From: Alistipes sp. Zagget8
GTDB taxonomy: Bacteria; Bacteroidota; Bacteroidia; Bacteroidales; Rikenellaceae
Assembly (NCBI GenBank): GCA_001941065.1
Contig: MSHJ01000015.1
Location: 271,173 to 335,172, forward strand
Length of the DNA: 64,000 nt
Reading direction: 5' to 3'
A model generated the notes under the pieces. That model was not told where the DNA came from and did no database searches. It saw only the letters and a list, made by a program, of their open reading frames with translations. Shown piece after piece: positions 1-9,249 of the stretch; position 1 is the stretch's first letter, and each line of letters starts with the position of its first letter. Made by a program: the position numbers and the translations under genes.

Positions 1-283
1 GCAGATCAGCGCCTAATCTCCGCTACGATCCTTGCTTAAGAGTGCAGGTTTGGATAGAGGGCGTTCCGGCGGATCGTCGCGCCTGAAACCGGCTTCTTAG
101 GCCGGGCATTTTGTTTTGCAGATTCCGAAATTATGCGTATCTTTGCAGTCCCGTCTGTCACGCGGGGAAATGTGGAAAGATTTGACTGATTGCAAACCAC
201 AATAAAAAAGCGCTAAAGCAGCCTCTTTTTTTATTCCCAAGCAGCCAATTTTCCCATTTTATACGTTTAACCATTAAAAATGT
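1..283. other. Gene-free left edge and metK leader
   Basis: No reading frame I would defend. Positions 89-105 form a 5-bp hairpin (CCGGC / GCCGG with a TTCTTAG-type loop) that resembles hairpin 1 of repeat family A seen elsewhere in the window, so a decayed copy may end here. The rest is the metK promoter and an approximately 130-nt untranslated leader. Confidence 0.4.
114..145 (+). promoter_or_regulatory. metK promoter (Bacteroidota type)
   Basis: TTTTG at 114-118 and TATCTTTG at 138-145 are separated by 19 nt, matching the -33/-7 consensus of the Bacteroidota primary sigma factor. Transcription should start near 151, leaving a leader of about 130 nt before metK. The leader holds an A-tract/T-tract inverted repeat around 202-235. 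Confidence 0.65.
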
Positions 284-1594
284 ATGAAAATGGGCTTTTT
301 ATTTACATCGGAGTCGGTGTCCGAAGGGCACCCCGATAAAGTTTCGGATCAGATTTCCGACGCAATCCTCGACGAATTCCTGCGCCGCGACGCCAACTCG
401 AAGGTCGCCTGCGAAACCTTGTGCACCACGGGCCTCGTGGTCGTGGCCGGCGAGGTGCGTTCGGACGCCTATGTCGATGTGCAGGGCGTGGCACGCCGCG
501 TCATCGAGCGCATCGGCTACACCAAGAGTGAGTATCAGTTCGACTGCAACTCGTGCGGCATCCTGTCGGCCATCCACGAACAGTCGTCGGACATCAACCA
601 GGGCGTCGTCCGCGAAGCCGAGGAGGAGCAGGGCGCCGGCGACCAGGGCATCATGTTCGGCTACGCCTGCAACGAGACCCGCGAGATGATGCCTGCGACG
701 CTGATTCTCTCGCACGTAATCCTGAAGGAGCTGGCCGTCATCCGCCGCGAAGGGGAGGTGATGACCTATCTGCGTCCCGACTCGAAATCGCAGGTGACGA
801 TGGAGTACGACGAGACGACGAACAAGCCGCTGCGCGTGCACACGATCGTCGTTTCGACGCAGCACGACGAGTTCATCCTCCCGGGTAACGGCCGGAGCGA
901 GAAAGAGGCGGAGAAGCAGATGCAGGACAAGATCCGCGAAGATGTGCGCACGATCCTCATTCCGCGTGTCAAGGCGCGTCTGGAGCGGGCCGGGGACCAG
1001 TTGGCGGAGCTGATCGGCGACGACTACATCCTGCACGTGAATCCCACGGGCAAGTTCGTGATCGGAGGTCCCCACGGGGACACGGGCCTCACGGGCCGCA
1101 AGATTATCGTAGACACCTACGGCGGGCGTGGTGCGCACGGCGGCGGCGCCTTCTCGGGCAAGGACTCCTCGAAGGTGGACCGCTCGGCGGCCTATGCCGC
1201 ACGGCACATCGCCAAGAACCTCGTGGCGGCGGGCGTCGCCGACCAGATTCTGGTGGAGCTGTCCTACGCCATCGGCATCGCCGAGCCGCTGTCGATCTAC
1301 GTCGAGACCTACAATTCGCCCCGTCCCGAGGCGCTGAAGGGGATGACCGACGGCGAGATCGCCCGCCGTATCGGCAAGCTCTTCGACCTGCGGCCTGCGG
1401 CCATCGTGAAGCGTTTCGGGCTGAAAAACCCGATCTTCGAGGCTACGGCGTCCTACGGACATTTCGGCAACCGTCCCTATACGAAGACCGAGAAAGTCTG
1501 GGAGAACGGTGCGGAGGTCGAGCGCGAGATCGAGTTCTTCGGCTGGGAGAAACTCGACGCCGTGGAGCAGATCAAGCGGGAATTCGGCCTTTAG
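284..1594 (+). CDS. metK: S-adenosylmethionine synthetase MetK
   Basis: Makes S-adenosylmethionine from methionine and ATP in the cytoplasm, supplying methyl groups for methyltransferases such as TrmB and RsmE encoded in this window. Family signatures are clear: [13 protein letters not shown] near residues 15-27, [12 protein letters not shown] in the first third, and [13 protein letters not shown] with the following DTYGG loop past the middle. At 436 residues it is slightly longer than the E. coli enzyme (about 384), as is usual in Bacteroidota. Two start codons are possible, 284 and 290; the second gives [10 protein letters not shown], which matches how most family members begin. A strong hairpin terminator follows at 1610-1646, so it is probably monocistronic. 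Confidence 0.97.
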   Translation: MKMGFLFTSESVSEGHPDKVSDQISDAILDEFLRRDANSKVACETLCTTGLVVVAGEVRSDAYVDVQGVARRVIERIGYTKSEYQFDCNSCGILSAIHEQSSDINQGVVREAEEEQGAGDQGIMFGYACNETREMMPATLILSHVILKELAVIRREGEVMTYLRPDSKSQVTMEYDETTNKPLRVHTIVVSTQHDEFILPGNGRSEKEAEKQMQDKIREDVRTILIPRVKARLERAGDQLAELIGDDYILHVNPTGKFVIGGPHGDTGLTGRKIIVDTYGGRGAHGGGAFSGKDSSKVDRSAAYAARHIAKNLVAAGVADQILVELSYAIGIAEPLSIYVETYNSPRPEALKGMTDGEIARRIGKLFDLRPAAIVKRFGLKNPIFEATASYGHFGNRPYTKTEKVWENGAEVEREIEFFGWEKLDAVEQIKREFGL

Positions 1595-1609
1595 CGGACG
1601 GATATGCTG

Positions 1610-1646
1610 AAAAATCGGGATGTCCGCGTAGGATGTCCCGATTTTT
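1610..1646 (+). terminator. metK terminator
   Basis: AAAAATCGGGA and TCCCGATTTTT pair around a short loop and end in a T run just after the metK stop codon. Confidence 0.8.
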
Positions 1647-1769
1647 GTGCGAAAAGGACATACTAACCGGACGTTATTGTGCGTTTGTCCTTCGAAATTG
1701 AAATCTAAACGTATAGCTTATGTAATGAAGTTGCCTCTGATTAATAGAACTTAACCACTTTAATTTATT

Positions 1770-3263
1770 ATGAAAAAGGCATTTTTAATTTTAGGAATAG
1801 TTGCCGTGTCGGCCGCAGCCGGCGGACTTACGGCGTGGACCGTTGCGGGCGACCGCAATGATTCGGTCCGATATGTCGAGCGCGAGGTGGAACGCACTCC
1901 CGCGCTGGGCGCACAGTTCACCTCCTACCAGGCCGAGCAGTATCCCGACCTGACCTATGCCGCCGAGAATGCGGTGAAGGCCGTCGTGAATATCGAGGCC
2001 ATCCAGCAGGTCGAGATGCCCCAGCGCAGCCGGGGCGGTTACGATCCGTTTCTGGAGTTCTTTGGCATTCCGCAGGATTACGGCCGCGGCCGCGGCGACG
2101 GTCAGCCGCAGTACCGTGAACAGCGTGCGGGCGGTTCGGGTGTGATTATCTCCGAGGACGGCTACATCGTGACGAACAACCACGTGGTGGACGGCGCCTC
2201 GAAACTCAAGGTGAAACTCAACGACGGCCGTTCGTTCGATGCCAAGCTCATCGGCAAGGACTCGGCGACGGACCTCGCGCTGCTGAAGGTCGAGGCCAAG
2301 GGGCTGCCGACGCTGGCTTTCGGATCGTCCGATGCGCTGCGTCTGGGCGAGTGGGTGCTGGCAATCGGTTCGCCGTTCGACCTGCAGTCGACCATCACGG
2401 CCGGTATCGTGAGCGCCAAGGCGCGTCAGCTGGGAGTGATTCCCAACGATTTCCGTATCGAGGCGTTTATCCAGACCGACGCGGCGGTGAACCCCGGTAA
2501 CTCGGGCGGTGCGCTGGTCAACACGCACGGCGAGCTGGTGGGCATCAATACGCTCATCAAGTCGCAGACGGGCAGTTATGTGGGTTATTCGTTCGCCATT
2601 CCCGAGTCGATTGTCAAGAAGGTCGTGATGGACCTCAAGGAGTTCGGCGTGGTACAGCGTGCGCTGCTGGGCATCCAGTTCCGCGTGGTGGATCAGGATT
2701 TCCTCGATGAGGAGGGCAAGGAGCTCGGCATCGAGGAGCTCGGCGGAGCCTACGTGGCCGCTGTGATCGAAGGCGGTTCGGCCTCGGAGGCCGGAATCCG
2801 CAAGGGCGACATCATTTTGGACATCGACGGCGTGAAAGTCACCGACCCCTCGACGCTTCAGGAGCAGATTGCCAAGCGCCGACCCAACGATACGGTTAAA
2901 TTATCGGTAAAAAGAGACGGGAAGGTGAAACAATTTGACGTCACTTTGCGTAATAAAGCTGGTAAAACGGAATTGGTTGCCAAAGAGGATGTCGACGTGG
3001 TCGAGGCTCTCGGAGGTAAGTTCGCCGATGCGGGCGCCAAACTGTGCCGCGAGCTCGACATCAAGGGCGGCGTACAGGTGGTCGGCATCAAGGCCAACGG
3101 AATTCTGGCCCGAGCCCGTGTTAAGCAGGGATTTGTAATTACTCACATCAACGACCGCCCGGTCTATTCGCTCAGCGATATGCAGCGGATGACGGAGAAG
3201 GTCACGGCGATCGACGGCGTCTATCCCAACGGACGCTCGGCAAGTTACACGCTGGTGGAGTAG
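1770..3263 (+). CDS. degP: Do/HtrA (DegP-like) periplasmic serine protease
   Basis: Envelope protease-chaperone that degrades or holds misfolded exported proteins. The 497-residue product begins with an uncleaved or cleaved export segment (about residues 3-25, LILGIVAVSAAAGGLTAW). The trypsin-like domain has all three catalytic residues: His138 in TNNHVVDG, Asp168 in SATDLALL and Ser245 in NPGNSGGA. A first PDZ domain spans roughly residues 290-385 (GGSASEAGIRKGDIILDIDG) and a second, more divergent PDZ lies at about 405-490, the usual Do layout. The gene stands between metK and the sigma factor, each with its own spacing; no sigma-E-type promoter was recognised. Confidence 0.95.
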   Translation: MKKAFLILGIVAVSAAAGGLTAWTVAGDRNDSVRYVEREVERTPALGAQFTSYQAEQYPDLTYAAENAVKAVVNIEAIQQVEMPQRSRGGYDPFLEFFGIPQDYGRGRGDGQPQYREQRAGGSGVIISEDGYIVTNNHVVDGASKLKVKLNDGRSFDAKLIGKDSATDLALLKVEAKGLPTLAFGSSDALRLGEWVLAIGSPFDLQSTITAGIVSAKARQLGVIPNDFRIEAFIQTDAAVNPGNSGGALVNTHGELVGINTLIKSQTGSYVGYSFAIPESIVKKVVMDLKEFGVVQRALLGIQFRVVDQDFLDEEGKELGIEELGGAYVAAVIEGGSASEAGIRKGDIILDIDGVKVTDPSTLQEQIAKRRPNDTVKLSVKRDGKVKQFDVTLRNKAGKTELVAKEDVDVVEALGGKFADAGAKLCRELDIKGGVQVVGIKANGILARARVKQGFVITHINDRPVYSLSDMQRMTEKVTAIDGVYPNGRSASYTLVE

Positions 3264-3319
3264 GAACGGTTCCGGGCGGGTTTTTGCAGTGAAATAATTT
3301 TTAGGTAGTTAGAATAAAT

Positions 3320-4180
3320 ATGCGTCAATTAAAAATCACAAAGTCCATCACCAACCGCGAGAGCGCCTCGCTGGACAAGTACTTGCAGGAAATCGGCAAG
3401 GAGGAGCTCATCACGGTCGAGGAGGAGGTGGAACTCGCCCAGCGAATCAAAAAAGGAGACCAGGAGGCGTTAGAGAAGCTCACCAAAGCCAATCTGCGTT
3501 TCGTGGTGTCCGTAGCCAAGCAATACCAGAACCAGGGACTGAGCCTCCCGGACCTGATCAACGAGGGCAACCTCGGGCTGATCAAGGCCGCCGAGAAATT
3601 CGACGAGACCCGCGGTTTCAAGTTCATCTCCTATGCCGTGTGGTGGATTCGCCAGTCGATTCTCCAGGCTTTGGCCGAGCAGTCGCGCATCGTGCGCCTG
3701 CCGCTGAACCAGGTGGGGTCGCTGAACAAGATCAACAAGGCGTTCGCCCGCTTCGAACAGGAGCACGAACGCACACCGTCGCCCGAGGAGCTGGCCACGG
3801 AGCTGGAACTCCCGAAGGAGAAGGTCACGGACACGCTGCGCGTCGCCGGCCGCCACGTCTCGGTGGACGCTCCGTTCGCCGACGGCGAGGACAACTCGCT
3901 GCTGGACGTGCTGGTGAATCCCGATTCGCCCAATGCCGACCGCGGGCTGATCAACGAGTCGCTGTCGACGGAGGTGGACCGCGCATTGGAGACCCTGACG
4001 GAGCGTGAACGCGACATCATCAAGTATTTCTTCGGCATCGGTACCTCGGAGATGACCCTCGAGGAGATCGGCGAGAAATTCGACCTGACGCGCGAGCGCG
4101 TGCGCCAGATCAAGGAGAAGGCCATCCGCCGCCTCCGTCACTCGTCGCGGAGCAAATTGTTGAAATCTTACCTGGGGTAA
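3320..4180 (+). CDS. rpoD: Primary sigma factor RpoD/SigA
   Basis: Directs RNA polymerase to the TAnnTTTG promoters found throughout this window. The 286-residue protein has region 1.2 (about 13-45), region 2 with [17 protein letters not shown] and the WWIRQSI core/melting segment (about 50-122), region 3 (about 130-205) and region 4 with the helix-turn-helix [20 protein letters not shown] (about 240-270). The acidic region 1.1 of proteobacterial RpoD is absent, which is normal for the short primary sigma of Bacteroidota. It follows the htrA-type gene by 56 nt and ends in a strong terminator at 4201-4240. Confidence 0.97.
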   Translation: MRQLKITKSITNRESASLDKYLQEIGKEELITVEEEVELAQRIKKGDQEALEKLTKANLRFVVSVAKQYQNQGLSLPDLINEGNLGLIKAAEKFDETRGFKFISYAVWWIRQSILQALAEQSRIVRLPLNQVGSLNKINKAFARFEQEHERTPSPEELATELELPKEKVTDTLRVAGRHVSVDAPFADGEDNSLLDVLVNPDSPNADRGLINESLSTEVDRALETLTERERDIIKYFFGIGTSEMTLEEIGEKFDLTRERVRQIKEKAIRRLRHSSRSKLLKSYLG

Positions 4181-4200
4181 TCCCCGGCAGCAGAAAACGG

Positions 4201-4240
4201 AAGAATCCGGACGCCCGAGAGGTGTCCGGATTCTTTTTTT
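4201..4240 (+). terminator. rpoD terminator
   Basis: AAGAATCCGGAC and GTCCGGATTCTT form a 12-bp stem followed by seven T residues; it lies between convergent genes and ends only 6 nt before the stop of the next gene. Confidence 0.85.
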
Positions 4241-4245
4241 ATACT

Positions 4246-5052
4246 TTATACGTCGTAATGGATCGTGGTTCCCGTGCCGTCGTAACCGCCGCCCGCGTCG
4301 CCGTCGTCGCCCGAGGAGTCCGAATCCGGACCGTCGAACGAGGAGACGCAGACGCCGAGGCTGATGGCCGTGATGATCATCCACAGCTTCCGGCCGAAGA
4401 ACGGCTCGAACCAGATCAGCAGGCCCCCGGCAATCGCGATGAGCAGCAGGAATGTCCACATCCGGGTGTTGCGGGCATTCTCCCGCAGCGCGTAGAATAC
4501 ATACAGAGCGGCGAGTCCGAGCACGAGGTATCCCAGCAGTTTCGAGAGCAGGTACCAGCCCCGGTCGAGGAGGTATCCGGCCGTGATTTCGTAGCGCTGT
4601 CCGGAGGCGATCCGCTCTGCCGCCTCCCACTCCGGCTGCGGGCTCTCGGCTATCAGGAACCCGAGTCCTTTGCGGTCTACATAACGGTAGACCCGCAGGT
4701 AGCCTTTGTCGGTGCGGTAGTCGCTCACTTTGTCGTAGCGTTTCCAAAGGGGTGTGGACTGGCTGATAAGGGGGAGTTTGGCGAGTGAGGGCAGCCATTG
4801 GTCGTCGCGCTGCGACAGGCAGCTCGAACGGTCGATACGCTGGTCGGTCGAGAAGCGGAAAAGGGTGGCCTTTACGCCGTCTTTTTCGGCCGTGAAGCCC
4901 GTGATGCCCTGCGCCGTGTTGTCGAGGGGCTGGTAGGTGTAGTCGTCGGGAACGGTGAAGCGCATGGTGGCGTCTTCGTAATCGTGTGCCCGGAGGGCCT
5001 GGGGTGCAAGCACCAGCAGCGCTGCTGCAATCAGTAGTGCGAAGTGTTTCAT
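4246..5052 (-). CDS. Exported membrane protein, function unknown
   Basis: I do not recognise a named family. The 268-residue product starts with a signal peptide (FALLIAAALLVLAPQALRA, residues 4-22), followed by a soluble extracytoplasmic part rich in charged and aromatic residues (about 23-165). Two membrane helices follow at about 168-188 (YLLSKLLGYLVLGLAALYVFY) and 200-230, and a glycine/aspartate-rich tail ends the protein. It begins 26 nt after ung on the same strand and is probably co-transcribed with it, but the context does not suggest a function. Confidence 0.75.
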   Translation of the reverse strand: MKHFALLIAAALLVLAPQALRAHDYEDATMRFTVPDDYTYQPLDNTAQGITGFTAEKDGVKATLFRFSTDQRIDRSSCLSQRDDQWLPSLAKLPLISQSTPLWKRYDKVSDYRTDKGYLRVYRYVDRKGLGFLIAESPQPEWEAAERIASGQRYEITAGYLLDRGWYLLSKLLGYLVLGLAALYVFYALRENARNTRMWTFLLLIAIAGGLLIWFEPFFGRKLWMIITAISLGVCVSSFDGPDSDSSGDDGDAGGGYDGTGTTIHYDV

Positions 5053-5078
5053 CCGAAGGTCGATATTTTAAGGGGTTT

Positions 5079-5741
5079 TTACCACACGATCGGCTCCTTG
5101 CCGACAGAGCGGAGGTATTCGTTGGCCTGCGTGAAGTGACGGCAGCCGAAGAACCCGCGGTAGACCGACAGCGGCGAGGGATGCACGGCTTTGAGAATCA
5201 GGTTGCTCCGGGGATCGGCGATGGCGCCTTTCCGCTGGGCGTAGCTGCCCCAGAGCATGTAGACGACGCCTTGTTTGCGTTCGGCGATGGCGCGGACCAC
5301 GGCGTCGGTGAAGGTCTCCCAGCCGTGTCCGGCGTGCGAGGCCGCCTCGTGGGCGCGGACCGTCAGCACGGCGTTCAGCAGCAGCACCCCCTGCTCGGCC
5401 CAGCGGTCGAGGTTGCCCGTCGGGGGGATGGGCGTGCCGGTGTCGTCGGCGACCTCCTTGAAGATGTTTTGCAGCGAGGGCGGGAAGGGAACGCCGTCTG
5501 CGACCGAGAAGCAGAGTCCGTTGGCCTGTCCGGGGCCGTGGTAGGGGTCCTGACCGATGATGACGACTTTCAGCTTTTCGAACGGACATTTGTCGAATGC
5601 CCGGAAGATGTTGCTGCCGCGGGGAAAAATACGCCGCGAGGCGTACTCTTGCCGCACGAACTCCGTGAGGGCGGTGAAATAGGGCTTTTCGAATTCGGGG
5701 GCGAGAATCTCTTTCCAGTCGGGGGCTATCTTTACATCCAT
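5079..5741 (-). CDS. ung: Uracil-DNA glycosylase, family 1
   Basis: Removes uracil from DNA to start base-excision repair. The 220-residue product has the water-activating loop GQDPYHGPGQ (residues 63-72, catalytic Asp65) and the DNA-intercalation/catalytic histidine motif HPSPLSVYRGFFG near residue 190. Length matches bacterial Ung (about 220-230). It is the first gene of a likely two-gene minus-strand unit with the membrane protein at 4246-5052. A weak TACATTTA -7-like box lies upstream near 5765. Confidence 0.97.
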   Translation of the reverse strand: MDVKIAPDWKEILAPEFEKPYFTALTEFVRQEYASRRIFPRGSNIFRAFDKCPFEKLKVVIIGQDPYHGPGQANGLCFSVADGVPFPPSLQNIFKEVADDTGTPIPPTGNLDRWAEQGVLLLNAVLTVRAHEAASHAGHGWETFTDAVVRAIAERKQGVVYMLWGSYAQRKGAIADPRSNLILKAVHPSPLSVYRGFFGCRHFTQANEYLRSVGKEPIVW

Positions 5742-5826
5742 ATTACAAGGTAGTTAAAGTCGTGTAAATGTAGTAAAAAGTTGCCGGAATGCCATTATCC
5801 TGAGGGCGTTTTTTGGCTTGCAGGGT

Positions 5827-5867
5827 CAAAAACAACGGCGTCCGCCCTGAATTCAGCGAACGCCGTT
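5827..5867 (-). terminator. Terminator after the M56/TonB locus
   Basis: On the minus strand AACGGCGT and ACGCCGTT pair around an interior loop and are followed by a run of five U residues; this ends the blaI-M56 transcript. Confidence 0.75.
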
Positions 5868-5891
5868 GGTTGTTTCCCGGTGAAAAGACGG

Positions 5892-6602
5892 TTATTTTAC
5901 CGGATTGCCGTAGCCCACGACAACAACTCCGTCGAGGCTTCCTGCCGGTTTCTCGTCCCTTTCCGGCAATTTGCTGCCCTCGCTCTGGATCAGGAAATCC
6001 ACGGGAATGGTGAATTTTACCCGGACGGCTTGTCCTCGTTGTCTGCCCGGGCTCCAAGCTCCTGCGGGGGAGGTTTCGATGACGCGGCGGGCTTCGTCGG
6101 CGAGGAGTTTGTCGGGAGCCTGAAGTACCTGGATGTTGCTTATCGAGCCGTCTCTTTCGATGACGAACGAGGTAATAACACGACCTTGAATATTGTTTTT
6201 CATCGCCTCGGCCGGGTATCTCACCTGCATCTGCACCCATTTGCGGAAATTGTTGATGTCGCCGCCCTGGAACGTGGGCATGGTTTCGGCGATGAGGAAA
6301 GGTTCGTCACCGTCGGGAGCGGTCGGCCCCGGTAATTTGCCGTTCCCGTCCGGAAGCCGGAAATCGACCGGCAGGGTGTATTTCACCCGCACTTTCTCTC
6401 CGCGCTGCATGCCGGGCGACCAGTCCCCGGCGGGCGAGGAGGCGATGACGCGGAGGGCTTCGTCGGCGAGGAGTTTGTCGGGCGCCTGCAATAACTGTAT
6501 ATTGCCTAGCGAACCGTCGGGTTCGACGACGAACGATACGACGACGCGGCCCTGAATGTTCTTCTGCACGGCTTCGGCCGGATATTTTATCTCTCCCTGC
6601 AC
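5892..6602 (-). pseudogene. C-terminal TonB repeats cut off by a nonsense codon
   Basis: This frame is the direct in-frame continuation of the M56 protein at 6603-8744. It is separated from it only by a TGA at 6603-6605 where the sibling repeats have TGG (Trp of FRKWVQ). The 236 codons encode two TonB C-terminal-type repeats (KYPAEA...GRVVVSFVV...LPVDFRLP and RYPAEA...GRVITSFVI...IPVDFLIQ). The only nearby initiation codon is a GTG immediately after the stop, with no recognisable start context, so I treat the stretch as detached rather than as an independent gene. A sequencing error or read-through would restore a single protein of about 950 residues. Confidence 0.7.
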
Positions 6603-8744
6603 TCATTTGCGGAAGGTGTCGAGGTTGCCGTTCCGGAATGTGGGCATCTTTTCGACGATGACGAACGGCTGGTCGGCATCGGAGCCGGGCAGGCGGAATT
6701 CCACCGGGATGTGGATTTTCCGTTCGATGGGTTTGCCTTCCTTCAGGGCCGGGGTCCAGGCGTCTGCCGGGGAGGATTCGACGATGCGGACGGCTTCGGC
6801 CGAGAGCCGCGGATCGGGCGATTTGGGAACCTCGATGTCGGTCAGCGTGCCGTCTGTCCGGATGACGAACGAGAGGATAACACGGCCCTGAACACCTTCC
6901 TTCAAGGCATCCTGCGGATACTCGATCCGCTCCTGCACCCATTGGCGGAAATCCTGGGAAGAACCGCCCCGGAACGAGGCGCCCTTGGATGTGAGGTCGA
7001 TGAACTCCACGTTGCCGTCGGCATCGAGCCGGAAATCCACGGGGCAGGTGTATTTCACGGGGGTAGGCTTGCCTTTTGTCGTGCCGGGTTTCCATTTCGG
7101 GGAGGATTCGAGCACCCGGAGCGCCTCCTTCGACAGCAGCTCGTCCGGCGACTGGACGATGGCGGCATCGGTGAGGGAGCCGTCCTCGGTGATGACGAAC
7201 GACGTGACAACCCGTCCCTGAATACCCTTCTTCACCGCTTTGGCCGGGTATTTCACCCGCGCCTGCACCCATTTGCGGAAGGAGAGGAGGTCGCCGTTCT
7301 GGAACGAAGGCATCGTTTGGTAGTTGACGAAAGTATCCTTATCATCCCGGACCTCCGAGGCGGCGGCGGCTTTTTTGGTGGTGACGATGATCACGCCGTT
7401 CCGGCCCCGCGCACCATACGACGCAATGGCGGATTCATTTTTGAGTACGTCTATGCGTGCGATCGTCTCCTTGTCCAGGTCGTAGATGTTCGGATGTTCG
7501 ACGCCGTCGACGATGCAGAGCGGTTCATTGTTTTTATCACCCGGAGTTATGCTGATCGGGACGAGTTCGTTCACCCGCATCTCCATCGCAACCCGGATTG
7601 TCTCCGGCCCGGTTTCTGCCGGGGGAATTACGATTTTCTGCGATTCGCAGCCCACGTAGGTCACGACGAGCGTGGCGCCCGGCGCGGCGTCGATGCCGGC
7701 ATGGCCCGTTTTGTCGGTTACGGTACCTTTGTACGTTCCGGCTATCACGACTACTGCGCCCGCAAGCGGTTTGTCGTCCCGGGTGACGGCGACCCGTATG
7801 TGCCGGGTCTCTTCGGTCTGGACGGTGTCGGCCGGGGTTTGTTCGGGTTCCGGAATCCGGATTTCCGCGGCCCGTGTGGTGAACGAGAAGGCGCACAGCA
7901 GGCCAGTGACGACGGGTAGCGTGCCCGCCAGCCGGAGCAGGGTATGCCTGCCCGATTTGGGAGTGGTCATCATTTGAAAGCGTTTTTTGGTTAAGGAATC
8001 CCGCAGCCCGTTGGCTATTTCCGGACTATAGCCGAAGAGCTGCCTGAAAAGGACGTTCATGTAGTGTTCCACGTCGTAACCGCCCGCCAGCACGTCGCTG
8101 TCGGCCTCGAACTCCTCGGCCTCGGTCAACCGCCGGGCGGCGATCCATGCGAAGGGGTTCCACCACAGGGCGGCCTTCATGCACTCCATGGCGATGCGTT
8201 CGAGGGAGTGGCGGTGGGCGATGTGGCTGGCTTCGTGGGCGACGATGGCCGGAAGCTCCTCCGCAGGGGTTTGCAGCCAGACATAGATCGAACGGAAGAA
8301 CGAAAACGAGGCGATTTGTTGCCGCGTGCGGACCAGCGTGAAGCGTTCGTTGCGGGAAATTTCGGCCCCGCGGCGCAGGCGGCGGATGCGCACGGCCTGT
8401 GCGATCATCACGCCGGCGATCAGCCCGGCACCTAATAGGTAGAGCACAAGGCACAGGGCCTCGGGGGTGACGGCCGGGGCGGCGGTTTCGACGGCTTCGA
8501 ATGTTTCGTCGGTCCATGCGGCTGTCTGAGGCTCCGCGTCGATCGTGGGTGCGAGCTCGATCACTTCGCCCGGCCAGACGGGGATGCGCAGCAGGGGAAT
8601 GACCGCCGCGAGCAGGGTCGCCGTGAGCAGGTAGGCCCGGCACCAGCGGAATGCCACGCGCCGTTCGAGCAGGATGGAGTAGGCGGCCAGCAGGACGCCG
8701 CTGCAGGCCAGGACCTCGAGGGCATAGAGTGCGAGCGCTTTCAT
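6603..8744 (-). CDS. BlaR1-like M56 metallopeptidase with TonB-type repeats
   Basis: Membrane sensor-protease of the BlaR1/MecR1 class, probably controlling the BlaI-type repressor encoded 6 nt upstream. Residues 1-125 contain about four membrane helices; the zinc motif HEASH is at 170-174 and the downstream EAEEFEAD supplies the third ligand. After a helix near 275-295 come a CarboxypepD_reg-like domain (about 318-375) and a segment resembling a TonB-receptor plug (VDGVEHPNIYDLD ... SYGARGRNGVIIVTTKK, about 395-450). Two TonB C-terminal-type repeats follow, and a third is broken by the TGA at 6603. As found, the product has 713 residues. An M56 plus TonB fusion occurs in Bacteroidota; the substrate of this copy is unknown. 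Confidence 0.85.
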   Translation of the reverse strand: MKALALYALEVLACSGVLLAAYSILLERRVAFRWCRAYLLTATLLAAVIPLLRIPVWPGEVIELAPTIDAEPQTAAWTDETFEAVETAAPAVTPEALCLVLYLLGAGLIAGVMIAQAVRIRRLRRGAEISRNERFTLVRTRQQIASFSFFRSIYVWLQTPAEELPAIVAHEASHIAHRHSLERIAMECMKAALWWNPFAWIAARRLTEAEEFEADSDVLAGGYDVEHYMNVLFRQLFGYSPEIANGLRDSLTKKRFQMMTTPKSGRHTLLRLAGTLPVVTGLLCAFSFTTRAAEIRIPEPEQTPADTVQTEETRHIRVAVTRDDKPLAGAVVVIAGTYKGTVTDKTGHAGIDAAPGATLVVTYVGCESQKIVIPPAETGPETIRVAMEMRVNELVPISITPGDKNNEPLCIVDGVEHPNIYDLDKETIARIDVLKNESAIASYGARGRNGVIIVTTKKAAAASEVRDDKDTFVNYQTMPSFQNGDLLSFRKWVQARVKYPAKAVKKGIQGRVVTSFVITEDGSLTDAAIVQSPDELLSKEALRVLESSPKWKPGTTKGKPTPVKYTCPVDFRLDADGNVEFIDLTSKGASFRGGSSQDFRQWVQERIEYPQDALKEGVQGRVILSFVIRTDGTLTDIEVPKSPDPRLSAEAVRIVESSPADAWTPALKEGKPIERKIHIPVEFRLPGSDADQPFVIVEKMPTFRNGNLDTFRK

Positions 8745-8750
8745 GGCAGG

Positions 8751-9125
8751 TTATTTTTTGGCGTTGCGGATGATTTCCCGGATTTCGTCCATCTCCCGGG
8801 CCGGGATGTTCTCGTGGCGCGAGAAGAACGACACCAGCTGGGCCAGCGAACCGTCGAAATAGTTGGTCAGCATTGACGACATCACCCCGCGGGCATACTC
8901 CTCGCGTCCGACGAGCGGGTAGTAGCGGTGGCTCTTGCCTTCGGAACGGTGGCTGACGAAGCCTTTGTTCTCCAGAATCTTGAGGAACGTCGCCACGGTG
9001 GTGTACTTGGGGTGGGGCTCGTCGGTCTCGGCGATGATGTCGTTGACCACCGCGTCGCCCAGCCGCCAGAGTATCTGCATGATCTCCTCCTCGCCGCGCG
9101 TCAGTTCCGTGATGTTATTATCCAT
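8751..9125 (-). CDS. BlaI/MecI-family repressor
   Basis: Winged-helix repressor expected to bind palindromic operators upstream of its own operon and to be cleaved when the M56 partner is triggered. The 124-residue product (LTRGEEEIMQILW at the N-terminus, then KYTTVATFLKILENKGFV as recognition helix/wing) is typical in length. I chose the ATG at 9125 (MDNNITELTRGEEE); a longer frame starting at 9155 has no family match in its first ten residues and would start inside the promoter's expected leader. The M56 gene follows after 6 nt, so both are one operon. TACTAAA-type operators lie upstream at 9162-9177 and 9193-9204. Confidence 0.93.
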   Translation of the reverse strand: MDNNITELTRGEEEIMQILWRLGDAVVNDIIAETDEPHPKYTTVATFLKILENKGFVSHRSEGKSHRYYPLVGREEYARGVMSSMLTNYFDGSLAQLVSFFSRHENIPAREMDEIREIIRNAKK

Positions 9126-9152
9126 GATGTGTGTTGTTTTCGGTTTATGACA

Positions 9153-9204
9153 CAAGTTTACTACTAAATTTTTAGTAAAACAAATTTTTCATCTAAAAAT
9201 TTAG
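9153..9204 (-). promoter_or_regulatory. blaI promoter with two BlaI-type operators
   Basis: On the minus strand TTTG (9181-9184) and TAAACTTG (9153-9160) are 20 nt apart, a good -33/-7 pair. The spacer holds the palindrome TACTAAATTTTTAGTA (9162-9177), and a related half-matching palindrome (CTAAAAATTTAG, 9193-9204) lies just upstream. Binding of the repressor to the first site would block the polymerase directly. Confidence 0.75.
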
Positions 9205-9249
9205 TAGATCAGGCGAAAAAAAAGAGATACCTATAATAAAAGAAAGGGA

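Noticed and set aside
6603..6605. UGA as a recoded (selenocysteine or read-through) codon
   Set aside because: The sibling repeats have Trp at this place and no SECIS-like or read-through context is visible; a point mutation is simpler.
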